A stretch of 64,000 nucleotides of DNA from Bradyrhizobium arachidis (GTDB taxonomy: Bacteria; Pseudomonadota; Alphaproteobacteria; Rhizobiales; Xanthobacteraceae). Positions 9,101 through 17,180 of this stretch are shown piece after piece. The notes beneath the pieces were generated by a model. It was given only the letters and a program-made list of their open reading frames with translations. It had not been told where the DNA came from and did not search any database. The position numbers were made by a program, and so were the translations under genes. Numbering within the stretch: the stretch's first letter is position 1; each line of letters opens with the position of its first letter. Location of the stretch: contig NZ_CP030050.1 in NCBI RefSeq assembly GCF_015291705.1, positions 806,001 through 870,000 of the forward strand, written 5' to 3'.

Positions 9101-10988
9101 GGCGATGGCTGAAGTCCCGGCTGATCTCGATCGGCTGGCCGTCGCTGGTCTCGATCGTCATGTCGTGCAGCCAGACCGGCTCGGGCCTGTTGCCGGGCAC
9201 GATCTGATAGGTGCGTTCGTTGACCACGCGCAGGCCGTGATTTTCGATCACCGGCACGCGGTAGGACAGCGACAGCGGCGCGGCATCCGAAAACACCTTC
9301 AGGCCGAAGCGCCTGGGATCGTCCTCCTCGAAGCGGTGAACCGAAATCGTCACCGGGCGGGCTGGCGTGAGCCTCTCGACGGTGGCGATATCGGCGATCG
9401 CCTGTTCTGCCGTGGAAGCCTCGGTATAGCCGCCGCTGAAGGCTTGAGCGTAGCGATTTGCGAGCATGCGCGCCCGCATGCCGTCGGTCGACGCAGCCAG
9501 CGCGGCCTTCAGCTTGTCGGCCCAGGTCGCGGCAATGGCGCTGATCCCGGCTTCCAGCGTAGCGCGCTCGACGGCGGGAGTCTTACCTTCATAGCGTCCG
9601 ATGATGTAGTGGACGCGCGCCAATGCTCCTTCGGGGAAGGACACGTAGGAGGCCGACAGTGTCCCCTTGTAGCTCTGCGACAGGAAGGCGCCGACGCGCA
9701 TGCGCACGTCGGTGTCGTATTTGTCGCGCGGAATGAACACGAGGATGGAAACGAAGCGGTCGAACTTGTCGACCCGCGCCAGCGCCCGGACGCGGGGGCG
9801 CTCATAGAGGATCAGGATCTCCATGACGAAATCGAAGAGGGTATCGACGTCGATCTGGAACAGCTCGTCGCGCGGATATTCCTCGAGAATATGCTGGAGA
9901 GCCTTGCCGGAATGGCTGTTCGGGTCGAAGCCGGCGCGCTGGAGCACCCGCGATACCTTGTGGCGAACATAGGGGATCTGTCGTGCCGAGCGCGTATAGG
10001 CACCCGAGGTGAACAGGCCGACGACGCGCAATTCACCCTCGAGCCGGCCGTCGGGCGTATAGAGCTTGATGCCGACATAATCCATCCGGATGCGGCGATG
10101 GACGCGGCTGCTCACATTGGCCTTGATGACGATGAGCAGGGTCGGCTCGCGCATGAACTCGCGAATCTCCGACGTCATCACCACCATTTCGCTGCCGCGG
10201 CGCAGGACCTTTACGTCGGGATCGCGGAGGATGCCGAGGCCCTCCGCGGTCGCGATGTCGTCCGACGCATCGCGGCCGGGCGAGAAGCGATATTCGCGCA
10301 CGCCGAGAAAGGTGAAATTGTCCGCGCACAGCCATTGCAGGAACTGGTTGGCCTCGGCGACCTCGTCGATCGGCAGCGGCGGCGGATTGGACGAGAACGT
10401 CTTGACCGCGTCCTCGACGCGGTCGCGCATGGCGCGCCAGTCCGCGACGCAGGCGCGCACGTCGCCCAACGCCCTGGTGAGGCCGTCAATCAGCCTCTCG
10501 CGGTCCGCGTCGGCGTCCAGGCGGGTGATGTGGAGGTGAATCAGGCTCTCGCGCGCGCCCTTTGCCCCTTCCGGCAGTGCCTCGCCGTAGAAGCGCAGGA
10601 GCTTGCCCTGGTCATCGCGCTCCACCGCGATGATGGGGTGAGCAACGAGAGTGACTTCGATGCCCTGCTCGGTGAGCTCCGCCATGGTGGAATCGAACAG
10701 GAAGGGCATGTTGTCGTTGAGGATTTCGAGCACGGAGATCTCGCGCCCGTCCGGCATCAGCGGATTGACGACGCGGATATCGGCACGCCCCGCCGTACGC
10801 CGCTGCACATGCTCCCAGGCTTGCTCGGCCAGGAAGGCAAGCGAGGAGGCATCGTGACTGGCGAGATCCTCGACATTGGTGAAGGCGAACAGAAGCTCCG
10901 CAAAGCTTGGGGGGGCCTTTCCCGGCTGCACGCTTCCGGCTGCCTCGCGGATCAGGGTTGCCCGGGCCTTGTCGTCGCGCCATGCCAT
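6177..10988 (-). CDS. NAD-specific glutamate dehydrogenase (large, ~180-kDa class)
   Basis: 1,603-residue enzyme converting L-glutamate to 2-oxoglutarate and ammonia with NAD+. Length and sequence fit the giant Bac_GDH class. It has a long N-terminal regulatory half with ACT-like segments, then a central catalytic half with RFGKVARGGLRWSDRPQDF, the lysine motif VPVGAKGGFVPK and the dinucleotide-binding region around VGVGDMSGDVFGNGML. I chose the ATG at 10988 because GGAGG lies five bases upstream; longer frames begin at weaker codons up to 11021. Likely catabolic for glutamate. Two very long plus-strand frames over it are codon-bias shadows. Confidence 0.95.
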   Translation of the reverse strand: MAWRDDKARATLIREAAGSVQPGKAPPSFAELLFAFTNVEDLASHDASSLAFLAEQAWEHVQRRTAGRADIRVVNPLMPDGREISVLEILNDNMPFLFDSTMAELTEQGIEVTLVAHPIIAVERDDQGKLLRFYGEALPEGAKGARESLIHLHITRLDADADRERLIDGLTRALGDVRACVADWRAMRDRVEDAVKTFSSNPPPLPIDEVAEANQFLQWLCADNFTFLGVREYRFSPGRDASDDIATAEGLGILRDPDVKVLRRGSEMVVMTSEIREFMREPTLLIVIKANVSSRVHRRIRMDYVGIKLYTPDGRLEGELRVVGLFTSGAYTRSARQIPYVRHKVSRVLQRAGFDPNSHSGKALQHILEEYPRDELFQIDVDTLFDFVMEILILYERPRVRALARVDKFDRFVSILVFIPRDKYDTDVRMRVGAFLSQSYKGTLSASYVSFPEGALARVHYIIGRYEGKTPAVERATLEAGISAIAATWADKLKAALAASTDGMRARMLANRYAQAFSGGYTEASTAEQAIADIATVERLTPARPVTISVHRFEEDDPRRFGLKVFSDAAPLSLSYRVPVIENHGLRVVNERTYQIVPGNRPEPVWLHDMTIETSDGQPIEISRDFSHRLEASIMAVVTDRAESDGYNALILRTALGWREVSTIRALSRYLHQIRAPFTQDYMWETLRKNAAITANLVALFQARSDPRLVLTDRERSAREIILLAEIEEQLKSVASLDEDRILRRFTNLVQSTIRSNLWQVGPDGHPRPVISFKFDARKIEDLPPPRPLYEIFVYSPRVEGIHLRFGKVARGGLRWSDRPQDFRTEILGLVKAQQVKNAVIVPVGAKGGFVPKRLPPPSDREAWLAEGTEAYRIFVRSLLELTDNLDGDIVVPPDLTVRHDGDDPYLVVAADKGTATFSDVANAISAEKDHWLGDAFASGGSQGYDHKKMGITARGAWEAVKRHFRELGTDIQTMPFTVVGVGDMSGDVFGNGMLLSPATRLVAAFDHRDIFIDPSPDPAISFTERKRLFDLPRSSWQDYDKSLISEGGGVFSRSLKAIPLAPEVRTLLDLDKEQATPFEVMTAILKARADLLWFGGIGTYVRASAESDDQAGDRANDPIRISGTDVRARVIGEGANLGLTQRGRIEAAQKGVKLNTDAIDNSAGVNTSDVEVNIKIALARPEREGRLSPVDRNTLLAAMTDEVGALVLRNNYLQTLALSLAERKGMAETGFLTRLMQSLEQRSLLSRAVEFLPDDAAIAERTRRGQSLTRPELAVLLAYAKLTLYSDLLETGVPDDPYLARRLSLYFPREVLDKFPAAVELHRLRREIIATSLVNAVINRGGPACIVRLTDETDADISTIVMAQVAVDAIYELRRLNDAIDALDNRIDGQLQLSLYAAIQDLLLSRMVWYVRNVDFGDGLGAVIARFGPAVREIAASLDTALPADMQAARSKRRQDLTDAGVPSGLASELADLDALVPAPDIVTVAERTSRSIGDAAATFFAAEANFRLDRITAAARNVPASDHFERLAIDRAVDLIAAAERRLAADMLTIGQSGQQAAETWLAAHPEATRIRRAVEEIAAGGLTLAKLMVAANLLGDLVKA

Positions 10989-11391
10989 AGCGTCCTCCAT
11001 GTCCCAGCCGACGAACCGCAATTACGGTCGGGCGTTGTTCTTGGAGTGCGCCTCTTCGAGCGCATCTTGTTGACCGCGTTTCAATCGCCTTGGCGAAATC
11101 GTCGGTCTTGCGGCTCGACGATATTAGCACTCCGCGGCCGTCATGGCGCGCGGAGTTGTGAGGCGCGCTTTGCGGGCGGAAAACCGGTGCCAACGACCAT
11201 CGCGCCGTTGGGTGCCCTGCAAAATGACGAGGAATTTCAATTGTGTATGAGTTCCTGATTTTATTCTGACTGGCGCGCCCATTTCAGTCCAAAACTGGGC
11301 ACTCCAGAACCTGCCGTTTCCGCGCCGGACGACGTCGTCGCACCGCTGCTCACTATTCGTAACCGCGACCGGAGCGCTTGCTCGGCCACAG
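10989..11391. other. Intergenic region, no gene seen
   Basis: About 400 bases upstream of the glutamate dehydrogenase on one side and the hydrolase on the other. It presumably holds the dehydrogenase promoter, but I see no convincing -35/-10 pair. A short AT-richer patch lies near 11235-11270. Confidence 0.5.
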
Positions 11392-11463
11392 CATCATGGC
11401 GCCGCGGCGAACCCGTAGTGCCCATCTTTATCAGCCGTGGCGCGTCACTTAGACTAGATACTC
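11392..11463 (+). repeat. Dispersed element, copy 1
   Basis: Begins CATCATGGCGCCGCGGCGAA and contains GTAGTGCCCATC, then a near-palindrome GTGGCGCGTCAC and TAGATACTC. It closely matches 12331-12405 and partly 19513-19576. It ends about 42 bases before the hydrolase start codon. Confidence 0.7.
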
Positions 11464-11505
11464 GCCAGAGACGCCTGGACATGTCGGTGAATACGGAGAT
11501 GGCCC

Positions 11506-12288
11506 ATGAAACTCGCGCATGACGGCATCCAGCTGTCCTTCGACATCGCTGGGGCGGGACCGCTTCAATTCCTGTTCGTCCATGGTCTCGGCGGGGATCG
11601 CACGCATTTTGCGCCGCAGATGGAGTATTTCGCCCGTCAAGGTCGGGCGTTGAATGCCGAGCTGCGGGGACATGGTGAGAGCGACAAGCCGCAACAGGCG
11701 TATTCGATCGAAGGCTTCGCCGAAGATCTGGTCTTTCTGTGCAACCGACAGCAGATCACCAAGCCGGTCATCGTGGGTCAAAGCATGGGTGGCAACATGG
11801 CGCTCGAAATCGCCGCCCGCTATCCGGACTTTCCTGCAGGCCTGGTGCTGCTCGATTCAGGGGTGCTCTTCCCTGCCTCGGCAGGGACGGTGTTCGCCGG
11901 ATATCTGGAGGGCTTGAAGGGCGCGAATTTTGCGGACGAGGCGCGGAAGATCGTGGCGGACTCCTGTCTGCCGACCGACAGATGCCGCGCCCATGTCGAA
12001 CAGACCTTTCTGGCGACGCCGCAGCATGTGCTGGTGTCCACGTTTACAAGCCTGTTCCCCTGGGATGTGCATCGGGCGCGTGAGTGCGCCCAGGCGTGCC
12101 GGGTCCCGGTGCTCTACATCGAGGCGGCCCATAGGCTCGCGGATCTGGATCGTTTTGCGGCGCTGTGCCCGCAACTGGTCACGGCCAAGGCCGTCGGCTC
12201 CGGGCATTTCCTGTCGCTGGAAGTGCCGGAGCAGATCAACCCGATGATCGACCGGTTCATCTCGCTCTACGTGCGAAGCCCCGGGTAA
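11506..12288 (+). CDS. Alpha/beta-fold hydrolase
   Basis: 260-residue single-domain hydrolase. It has the oxyanion motif HGLGGDR (about 26-32), the nucleophile elbow GQSMGG with Ser93, and a late GSGHFLSLE holding the likely catalytic His (about 234). The acid is probably an Asp or Glu after strand 6 (near IEAAHRLADLD). No signal peptide, so cytoplasmic. Substrate unknown; the family includes esterases, dehalogenases and C-C hydrolases. It stands alone on the plus strand. Confidence 0.85.
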   Translation: MKLAHDGIQLSFDIAGAGPLQFLFVHGLGGDRTHFAPQMEYFARQGRALNAELRGHGESDKPQQAYSIEGFAEDLVFLCNRQQITKPVIVGQSMGGNMALEIAARYPDFPAGLVLLDSGVLFPASAGTVFAGYLEGLKGANFADEARKIVADSCLPTDRCRAHVEQTFLATPQHVLVSTFTSLFPWDVHRARECAQACRVPVLYIEAAHRLADLDRFAALCPQLVTAKAVGSGHFLSLEVPEQINPMIDRFISLYVRSPG

Positions 12289-12330
12289 GCTTCGTCGCGG
12301 CGGGATAGCCGTACGCGAACCCGCAAGATT

Positions 12331-12405
12331 CATCATGGTGCCACGGCGAAAGAGTAGTGCCCATCGTCATCGACCATGGCGCGCCATTTGCGGTAGTTAG
12401 TACTC
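12331..12405 (+). repeat. Dispersed element, copy 2
   Basis: Same element as 11392-11463: CATCATGGTGCCACGGCGAA, AGTAGTGCCCATCGTCATCG, then the perfect 12-bp palindrome ATGGCGCGCCAT, ending TAGTACTC. It finishes two bases before the start codon at 12408, so it would form the leader of that mRNA. Confidence 0.75.
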
Positions 12406-12407
12406 CC

Positions 12408-13310
12408 ATGCCTCTTATCGATCGTCTGTTCTCCTGCCTCGTCCTGTTCCTTGCATTCGCAGCCGTTCCGGTGCTTCCCGCGCGCGCGGCAGAGACCTGC
12501 ACGTTCATCAGCGCCCGGGAGCTCGCCGGCGCGATGCCGGCGCTCAAATGGTCGCTGATTTCAAATCAGGACGGCCGCGGCTGCATCTACCAGGCCGGGC
12601 GCGGCGACACGATGATGCTGACCGTGTTCCGCAATCCTGACAAGGACCGCGCTAGGGAATTGTACGCGACCTTCGTCAAGACGCTCGGCGAGCGCATGCC
12701 GCTTAACGCAGTCGCGGGGATCGGCGACGAAGGCCAGGGCGGGACAAGCGCCGCCGGGGCAGAGCGCCAGGAGGCTTCGGTCGTCGCCTTGTCCGGCGAT
12801 TACATCCTGCAGATCAGCGTCTATCCGACCGGTCGCCGTGCCGACGACGCGCTGCTCGGACCGCTCACCGAAACAGCGCGCGTTGCCATCGCCAATGTGA
12901 GCAAGAGCAGCGAGCGGTTCGGCGATTGCGAGTGGCTCACCGCCGCGGATGCCGATGGCTTTCTCGACAAGAGCACGCTGACGGTGCAGCGGACCGGCGC
13001 GGGCAGCTGCATGATGTTCGACCGCGAGGCCAACACCATGACCGTCGCGGTGATCGCGACCGCGCGCGACACCGCCATCAGCATGATGAAACGCGCAGGT
13101 CCCTGCCAACATCTGGCGATACCCGAGCTCGGCGGCGAAGCGTTCGGCGAACATTCCTGCACCAAGGGAAACGGCAACGCCGTCAACATCTATGTCTGGA
13201 AGAACGGCAGGCAGGCGTCGATCCTGTTCGCGCCGGTCAAGCCGCATCCCGAGTCCGGCTCGGTCGAGCGCCTGAAGGCGGTCGCCGCGCGAGTCTATGG
13301 AAAACTGTAA
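12408..13310 (+). CDS. Exported protein with duplicated Cys-containing domain
   Basis: 300 residues. A signal peptide (about 1-27, ending LPARAAE) is followed by two similar units. The first has ETCTFIS...GRGCIYQ...TMMLTVF, the second GDCEWLT...GAGSCMMFD...TMTVAVI; a third shorter Cys-bearing stretch starts at CQHLAIP. The ATG at 12408 is chosen because it starts the signal peptide; the frame is open back to 12357. This suggests a periplasmic or surface protein built by internal duplication. I do not recognise a named family with confidence. Gene order gives no functional clue. Confidence 0.7.
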   Translation: MPLIDRLFSCLVLFLAFAAVPVLPARAAETCTFISARELAGAMPALKWSLISNQDGRGCIYQAGRGDTMMLTVFRNPDKDRARELYATFVKTLGERMPLNAVAGIGDEGQGGTSAAGAERQEASVVALSGDYILQISVYPTGRRADDALLGPLTETARVAIANVSKSSERFGDCEWLTAADADGFLDKSTLTVQRTGAGSCMMFDREANTMTVAVIATARDTAISMMKRAGPCQHLAIPELGGEAFGEHSCTKGNGNAVNIYVWKNGRQASILFAPVKPHPESGSVERLKAVAARVYGKL

Positions 13311-13324
13311 CGGCGCCGGACGGT

Positions 13325-14119
13325 TCACCGGCCCGCCAGCGCCTCCTTGCATTTGGCCGCAAAGGCGTTGAGGTACGAACCGATCTCGCTCGCCAGCGCG
13401 TCGGACCGGTCGACATTCTGCAGGCTCATGTTGAGTGCGTAGACCGGAAGCCCCTCCAGCACGATGGGCGTCGCGACGGCGAGAACGCCGGGCTGCCACG
13501 ACACCGCGCAATAGCCGTCGCGTTCGACGGAGCGGATCGATGTCCTGACGTCCGCAAGCAGCGCCTTGGTGGCAGCCGTGCTGCGCCGCCTGAACTGTCT
13601 GAGCAATCGCTCGCGCTCGGTCTCGGCAATGCCGGCGAGGTAAGCGCGGCCGAGCGACGTCAGCTCCATCGGGACCTGCTGGCCGGCGACCACGTTGCGC
13701 AGCGCCGCGCGCGGGCTGTAGCGGATCGACTCCAGGTAAACCATCATGGTCCTATCAGCGGCAGCCAACCCGACGTTCAGCCGGCACTTCGCCGATTCCG
13801 CCCGCATCATCGGGCCGATCGCGTTGAGCACGGGTGATCCCGTCCGCATCGCATGGCCGATGCTGATGACGGACGCGGCAAGGCGGTAGGTCCGCTCGGT
13901 GCGGACCTCGTCGAGCATCCCGGAATTGACCAGCGTTCGCGTCAGCCGGCTGACCGTCGATCGCGGCAATCCTGTTCGCTCCGCAATCTCGCCGTTGCCC
14001 AGCGTGTCGACGCCGGGCCGGAACGCCCTGAGGATCTCGATGCCCCTTTCGAGCGACCGGTTGCCGTCGACGCCGCCCGCATATCTGCGCACCTGTGCCA
14101 AATCCACCCCTCCCGGCAT
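13325..14119 (-). CDS. IclR-family transcriptional regulator
   Basis: 264 residues. N-terminal winged helix (about 18-80) with SLERGIEILRAF and GLPRSTVSRLTRTLV, then an IclR effector domain (about 95-260). The start is the ATG at 14119, where the recognisable sequence begins; the frame stays open far upstream antisense to the next gene. It is divergent from the enoyl-CoA hydratase operon, and a TTCCAC-TAG-GTGGAA palindrome abuts its start codon. It probably controls the divergent catabolic operon and itself, with an aromatic or acyl-derived effector. Confidence 0.9.
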   Translation of the reverse strand: MPGGVDLAQVRRYAGGVDGNRSLERGIEILRAFRPGVDTLGNGEIAERTGLPRSTVSRLTRTLVNSGMLDEVRTERTYRLAASVISIGHAMRTGSPVLNAIGPMMRAESAKCRLNVGLAAADRTMMVYLESIRYSPRAALRNVVAGQQVPMELTSLGRAYLAGIAETERERLLRQFRRRSTAATKALLADVRTSIRSVERDGYCAVSWQPGVLAVATPIVLEGLPVYALNMSLQNVDRSDALASEIGSYLNAFAAKCKEALAGR

Positions 14120-14134
14120 TTCCACTAGGTGGAA
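14120..14134. promoter_or_regulatory. Putative IclR operator
   Basis: Perfect inverted repeat TTCCAC-TAG-GTGGAA touching the iclR-like start codon and about 90 bases upstream of the divergent enoyl-CoA hydratase. Size and symmetry fit IclR-family sites. Assignment to this regulator is inference. Confidence 0.5.
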
Positions 14135-14221
14135 TAGGGGGATGTTCTGGGCGGTGCAAGCCGCGATACGTTCGAAACAAGACGAATATTTCCGCCGCGC
14201 ACGCCAACCACGGGCCTTGCC

Positions 14222-15013
14222 ATGTCCTATCAGCTCATCGAATTTTCCGTCGAAGCCGGTGTCGCGACCATTGCATTCAACCGGCCGGAACGGCGCAACG
14301 CCATGAGCGACGAGATGCGCGCCGAGTTCGTCAGTGCGCTCGAAACCGTTGCCCGCGACAAGGCGATCAAGGCCCTGGTGCTGACGGGGCGCGGCAATGC
14401 CTTCTGCGCCGGCGGGGATATCAGCGGAATGAAGCGCCGCCTCGCGGCGCCGCAGGGCGAGGTTGCCTTCAACGGCTGGAGCCGCCAGCAGGGCGTGCAC
14501 CATGTTCAATCGTTCCTGCTGGGCCTGCCGAAGCCGACGATTGCCGCCGTCAACGGCGCCGCGGCGGGGCTCGGCGCGGACACCGCGCTCGCCTGCGACT
14601 TCGTGATGGGAACGGAGCGATCGAAATTCACCTGGTCCTACATCAAGCGCGGCTTGATCCCCGACGGCGGCGGGCTGTATTTCCTGCCGCGCCGGGTCGG
14701 GCTTGCCAGGGCAAAAGAGCTGATCTTCACCGGCCGCGTCGTCGAGGCCGACGAAGCGCTCGCGCTCGGCATCGTCGATCGCAAGGTGGCCTCGGCCGAG
14801 CTGCTGCCGGCCGCGCAGGCCTGGGCCGCCGAGCTGGCTCAGGGCTCTCCCACCGCGCTCGCGCTGGGCAAGAAGATCCTGAACGAGACCTTCGAGCATT
14901 CCGCGCACGATATCTTCAGCCTCGGCAGCCAGGCGCAGGCGATCTGCTACACCAGCACCGAGCATCGCGACGCCGTGGCGGCGTTCCTCGCGCAATCCGC
15001 GTCGAAGGATTGA
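14222..15013 (+). CDS. Enoyl-CoA hydratase/isomerase family protein
   Basis: 263-residue crotonase-fold enzyme. The oxyanion-hole segments are visible as GNAFCAGGDISGM (about 59-71) and NGAAAGLGADTALACD (about 110-125). The catalytic-Glu region of true hydratases is not clearly conserved (IKRGLIPDGGGLYFLPRRVG). It could be a hydratase, isomerase or CoA-ester hydrolase. It is first in an operon with an NDP-forming acyl-CoA synthetase (3-base gap) and a TctC-like binding protein. Together these suggest uptake and CoA activation of a carboxylic acid followed by beta-oxidation-like steps. Confidence 0.9.
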   Translation: MSYQLIEFSVEAGVATIAFNRPERRNAMSDEMRAEFVSALETVARDKAIKALVLTGRGNAFCAGGDISGMKRRLAAPQGEVAFNGWSRQQGVHHVQSFLLGLPKPTIAAVNGAAAGLGADTALACDFVMGTERSKFTWSYIKRGLIPDGGGLYFLPRRVGLARAKELIFTGRVVEADEALALGIVDRKVASAELLPAAQAWAAELAQGSPTALALGKKILNETFEHSAHDIFSLGSQAQAICYTSTEHRDAVAAFLAQSASKD

Positions 15014-15016
15014 GCC

Positions 15017-17104
15017 ATGGATGCGATCGGACGCCTGATCCGGCCTCGCAGTGTCGCAATTATCGGCGCGTCCGCAGACGCGACCAAGACGTCGGGGCGG
15101 CCGGTCGCCTATCTCCAGAAGCATGGCTTTGCGGGTAACATCTATCCCGTCAATCCGAAGGTCGCAGAGATCGGCGGTGTCGTCTGCTATCCCGACGTCG
15201 CTTCGCTGCCTGATGTGCCTGATGTCGGCATTGTCCTGTTAGGTGCCGAGCGCGCCCACGTCGCGGTGCGCGAATTGTCTAAGCGCGGCACTGCCGCGGC
15301 GATCGTTCTCGCCAGCGGCTTCACCGAGACCGGGGCGGAAGGCGCCGAACGCCAGAAGCAGCTGATGGAAGCCGCCGGGTCCATGCGCCTGCTCGGGCCG
15401 AACACCATCGGTCTCGTCAATCTCACGGACAGCATCGTCCTTTCGGCATCCGGCGCGCTGGCGATGGATCACTTTCCGGCGGGCCCCGTTGGCCTCGTCT
15501 CGCAAAGCGGCGGCATTTTGGGAGCCTTGTTGTCGCGCGCCGCGGCGCGCGGCATTGGACTGTCCAAGCTGGTGTCGACCAGCAACGAGGCCGATCTCGA
15601 GCTCGCCGACTTCATCGACTTTCTGGCCGATGACAGTGCGACCAAGGTCATTGCGCTCTACATCGAGGCGATCCGCAATCCGGCTCGCTTCCGCGAGGCG
15701 GTTCTCAAGGCGCAGCGCGCCGGCAAGCCCGTTGTTGCCTTCAAGATCGGGCGGTCGGAGGCGGGCGCAAAGGCGGCGGTCTCGCACACGGGGGCGCTTG
15801 CGGGTTCCGATCGCATGTACGACGCCCTGTTCAGGCAGCTCGGCGTGATCCGCGCGAAGACGTTCGAAGACCTGCTCGACATTCCTGCGCTGCTTGCGGC
15901 CGGACGGACGCTGCGCGGCAGGCGCGTGGCGATCCTCACCTCCACCGGCGGCGCGGGCACGATCGTGTCCGACAGTCTGGGCGTCGCGGGCTTCACGACG
16001 CCCGCCCCCGATGTGGAAACGGCAGCGCAATTGCGCAGCCTTCAGTCGGGATCGCATGCCGCGCTCGATCGCAACCCGATCGACGTGACCCTGGCCGGGC
16101 TGCAGCCGGACCTGCTGCGCGCCGCAATCAAGATCCTGCTCGCCAGTCCCTCCTACGATGCCCTGGCCGTCATTGCCGGCTCGTCGGCCGTGGGATCGCC
16201 GGCCCTGATGGCCGATGCCATCCACGATTGCCTGCCGCTCAGCGACAAGCCCGTCATTGCCTATGTGAGCCCCTACGCGCCCGACGTGGTCTCCGTCCTC
16301 ACCCGGCGCGGCGTCCCGGCTTACACCTCCGCCGAGAGCTGCGCTGCTGCGCTTGACGGGCTCTTGCAGGCCGGAATGCCGAACGAGGTCCAGACCTCCG
16401 GCTCGATCGCGGGGACGGCCGATGTCAGCGACTTCCCTGCGGGATCGCTGGATGAGGCGCAGGCGAAAGCACTCTTCGCCCGCTTCGGCGTTCCGATCGT
16501 GGCGGAGAAGGTGGTCGCAACGCCAGGCGAAGCGGAGCAGGCTGCGCGGGACTTCGGCGGCCGGGGCGTGCTCAAGATTCTCTCACGCGAGATCGCGCAC
16601 AAGAGCGACGTCGGCGGCGTCGCGGTCAACCTGACCGCTGATGCGATTGGCGCCCGCCTGACGGCGATGGCCCACGAGGTCGAGGCCAGGACCGGGAAGC
16701 GATCCGAACGCTTCCTGGTTCAGGAAATGCTGTCAGGCGGCGTCGAGATCATTCTCGGCATGCATCGCGATCCGCTGGGCACCGCGATCCTGCTCGGAAT
16801 GGGCGGCGTCACCGCCGAGCTGTTCAAGGACACGACGATGCGCCTGCTTCCCCCCGAGGGCGGCCTCAGCCTCGTCGAGGCTGCAGCGATGGCGCGCGAT
16901 CTCGTCACATGGCCGTTGCTGGACGGTTTTCGCGGCCGGCCGAAATGCGATGTCGAAGCGCTCGCGGCAACGATCGTCGCCTTCTCGCGCATGGTTGCGC
17001 AGCTCGGCGACCGCCTCGCTGAGGCCGAGATCAATCCGGTCTTCGTTCTGCCCGCGGGCCAGGGCGTGAAGGCAGCCGATGGATTGGTTGTTCTCAATGT
17101 CTGA
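15017..17104 (+). CDS. Acyl-CoA synthetase, NDP-forming (acetate-CoA ligase family)
   Basis: 695 residues. CoA-binding Rossmann domain first (VAIIGASADATKTSGRPVAY, about 11-30), then succinyl-CoA-ligase-like domains with the phosphohistidine region around KAAVSHTGALAGSD, and a C-terminal ATP-grasp domain (about 470-695, with GGRGVLKILS...HKSDVGGV). It makes an acyl-CoA from a carboxylic acid, CoA and a nucleoside triphosphate through a phosphohistidine. Length matches fused alpha-beta enzymes. Preferred acid unknown; feruloyl/pimeloyl-type relatives are possible. It starts 3 bases after the enoyl-CoA hydratase. Confidence 0.9.
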   Translation: MDAIGRLIRPRSVAIIGASADATKTSGRPVAYLQKHGFAGNIYPVNPKVAEIGGVVCYPDVASLPDVPDVGIVLLGAERAHVAVRELSKRGTAAAIVLASGFTETGAEGAERQKQLMEAAGSMRLLGPNTIGLVNLTDSIVLSASGALAMDHFPAGPVGLVSQSGGILGALLSRAAARGIGLSKLVSTSNEADLELADFIDFLADDSATKVIALYIEAIRNPARFREAVLKAQRAGKPVVAFKIGRSEAGAKAAVSHTGALAGSDRMYDALFRQLGVIRAKTFEDLLDIPALLAAGRTLRGRRVAILTSTGGAGTIVSDSLGVAGFTTPAPDVETAAQLRSLQSGSHAALDRNPIDVTLAGLQPDLLRAAIKILLASPSYDALAVIAGSSAVGSPALMADAIHDCLPLSDKPVIAYVSPYAPDVVSVLTRRGVPAYTSAESCAAALDGLLQAGMPNEVQTSGSIAGTADVSDFPAGSLDEAQAKALFARFGVPIVAEKVVATPGEAEQAARDFGGRGVLKILSREIAHKSDVGGVAVNLTADAIGARLTAMAHEVEARTGKRSERFLVQEMLSGGVEIILGMHRDPLGTAILLGMGGVTAELFKDTTMRLLPPEGGLSLVEAAAMARDLVTWPLLDGFRGRPKCDVEALAATIVAFSRMVAQLGDRLAEAEINPVFVLPAGQGVKAADGLVVLNV

Positions 17105-17180
17105 ACAAGAAACGAGGGAGGCCCAGATGGCCATTGGCGATATCATCGATCATGACGGCGCACGCGGGAAGGATTTCGCC

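Noticed and set aside
5736..11258. Two very long plus-strand frames (955 and 855 residues) opposite the glutamate dehydrogenase
   Set aside because: They are antisense mirrors of a strongly conserved gene in GC-rich DNA, rich in Arg, Asp and His with no domain sequence, and lack ribosome-binding sites.
14120..15124. N-terminal extension of the IclR frame to 599 residues
   Set aside because: The extra 335 residues are antisense to the enoyl-CoA hydratase gene; IclR proteins start at the ATG at 14119.
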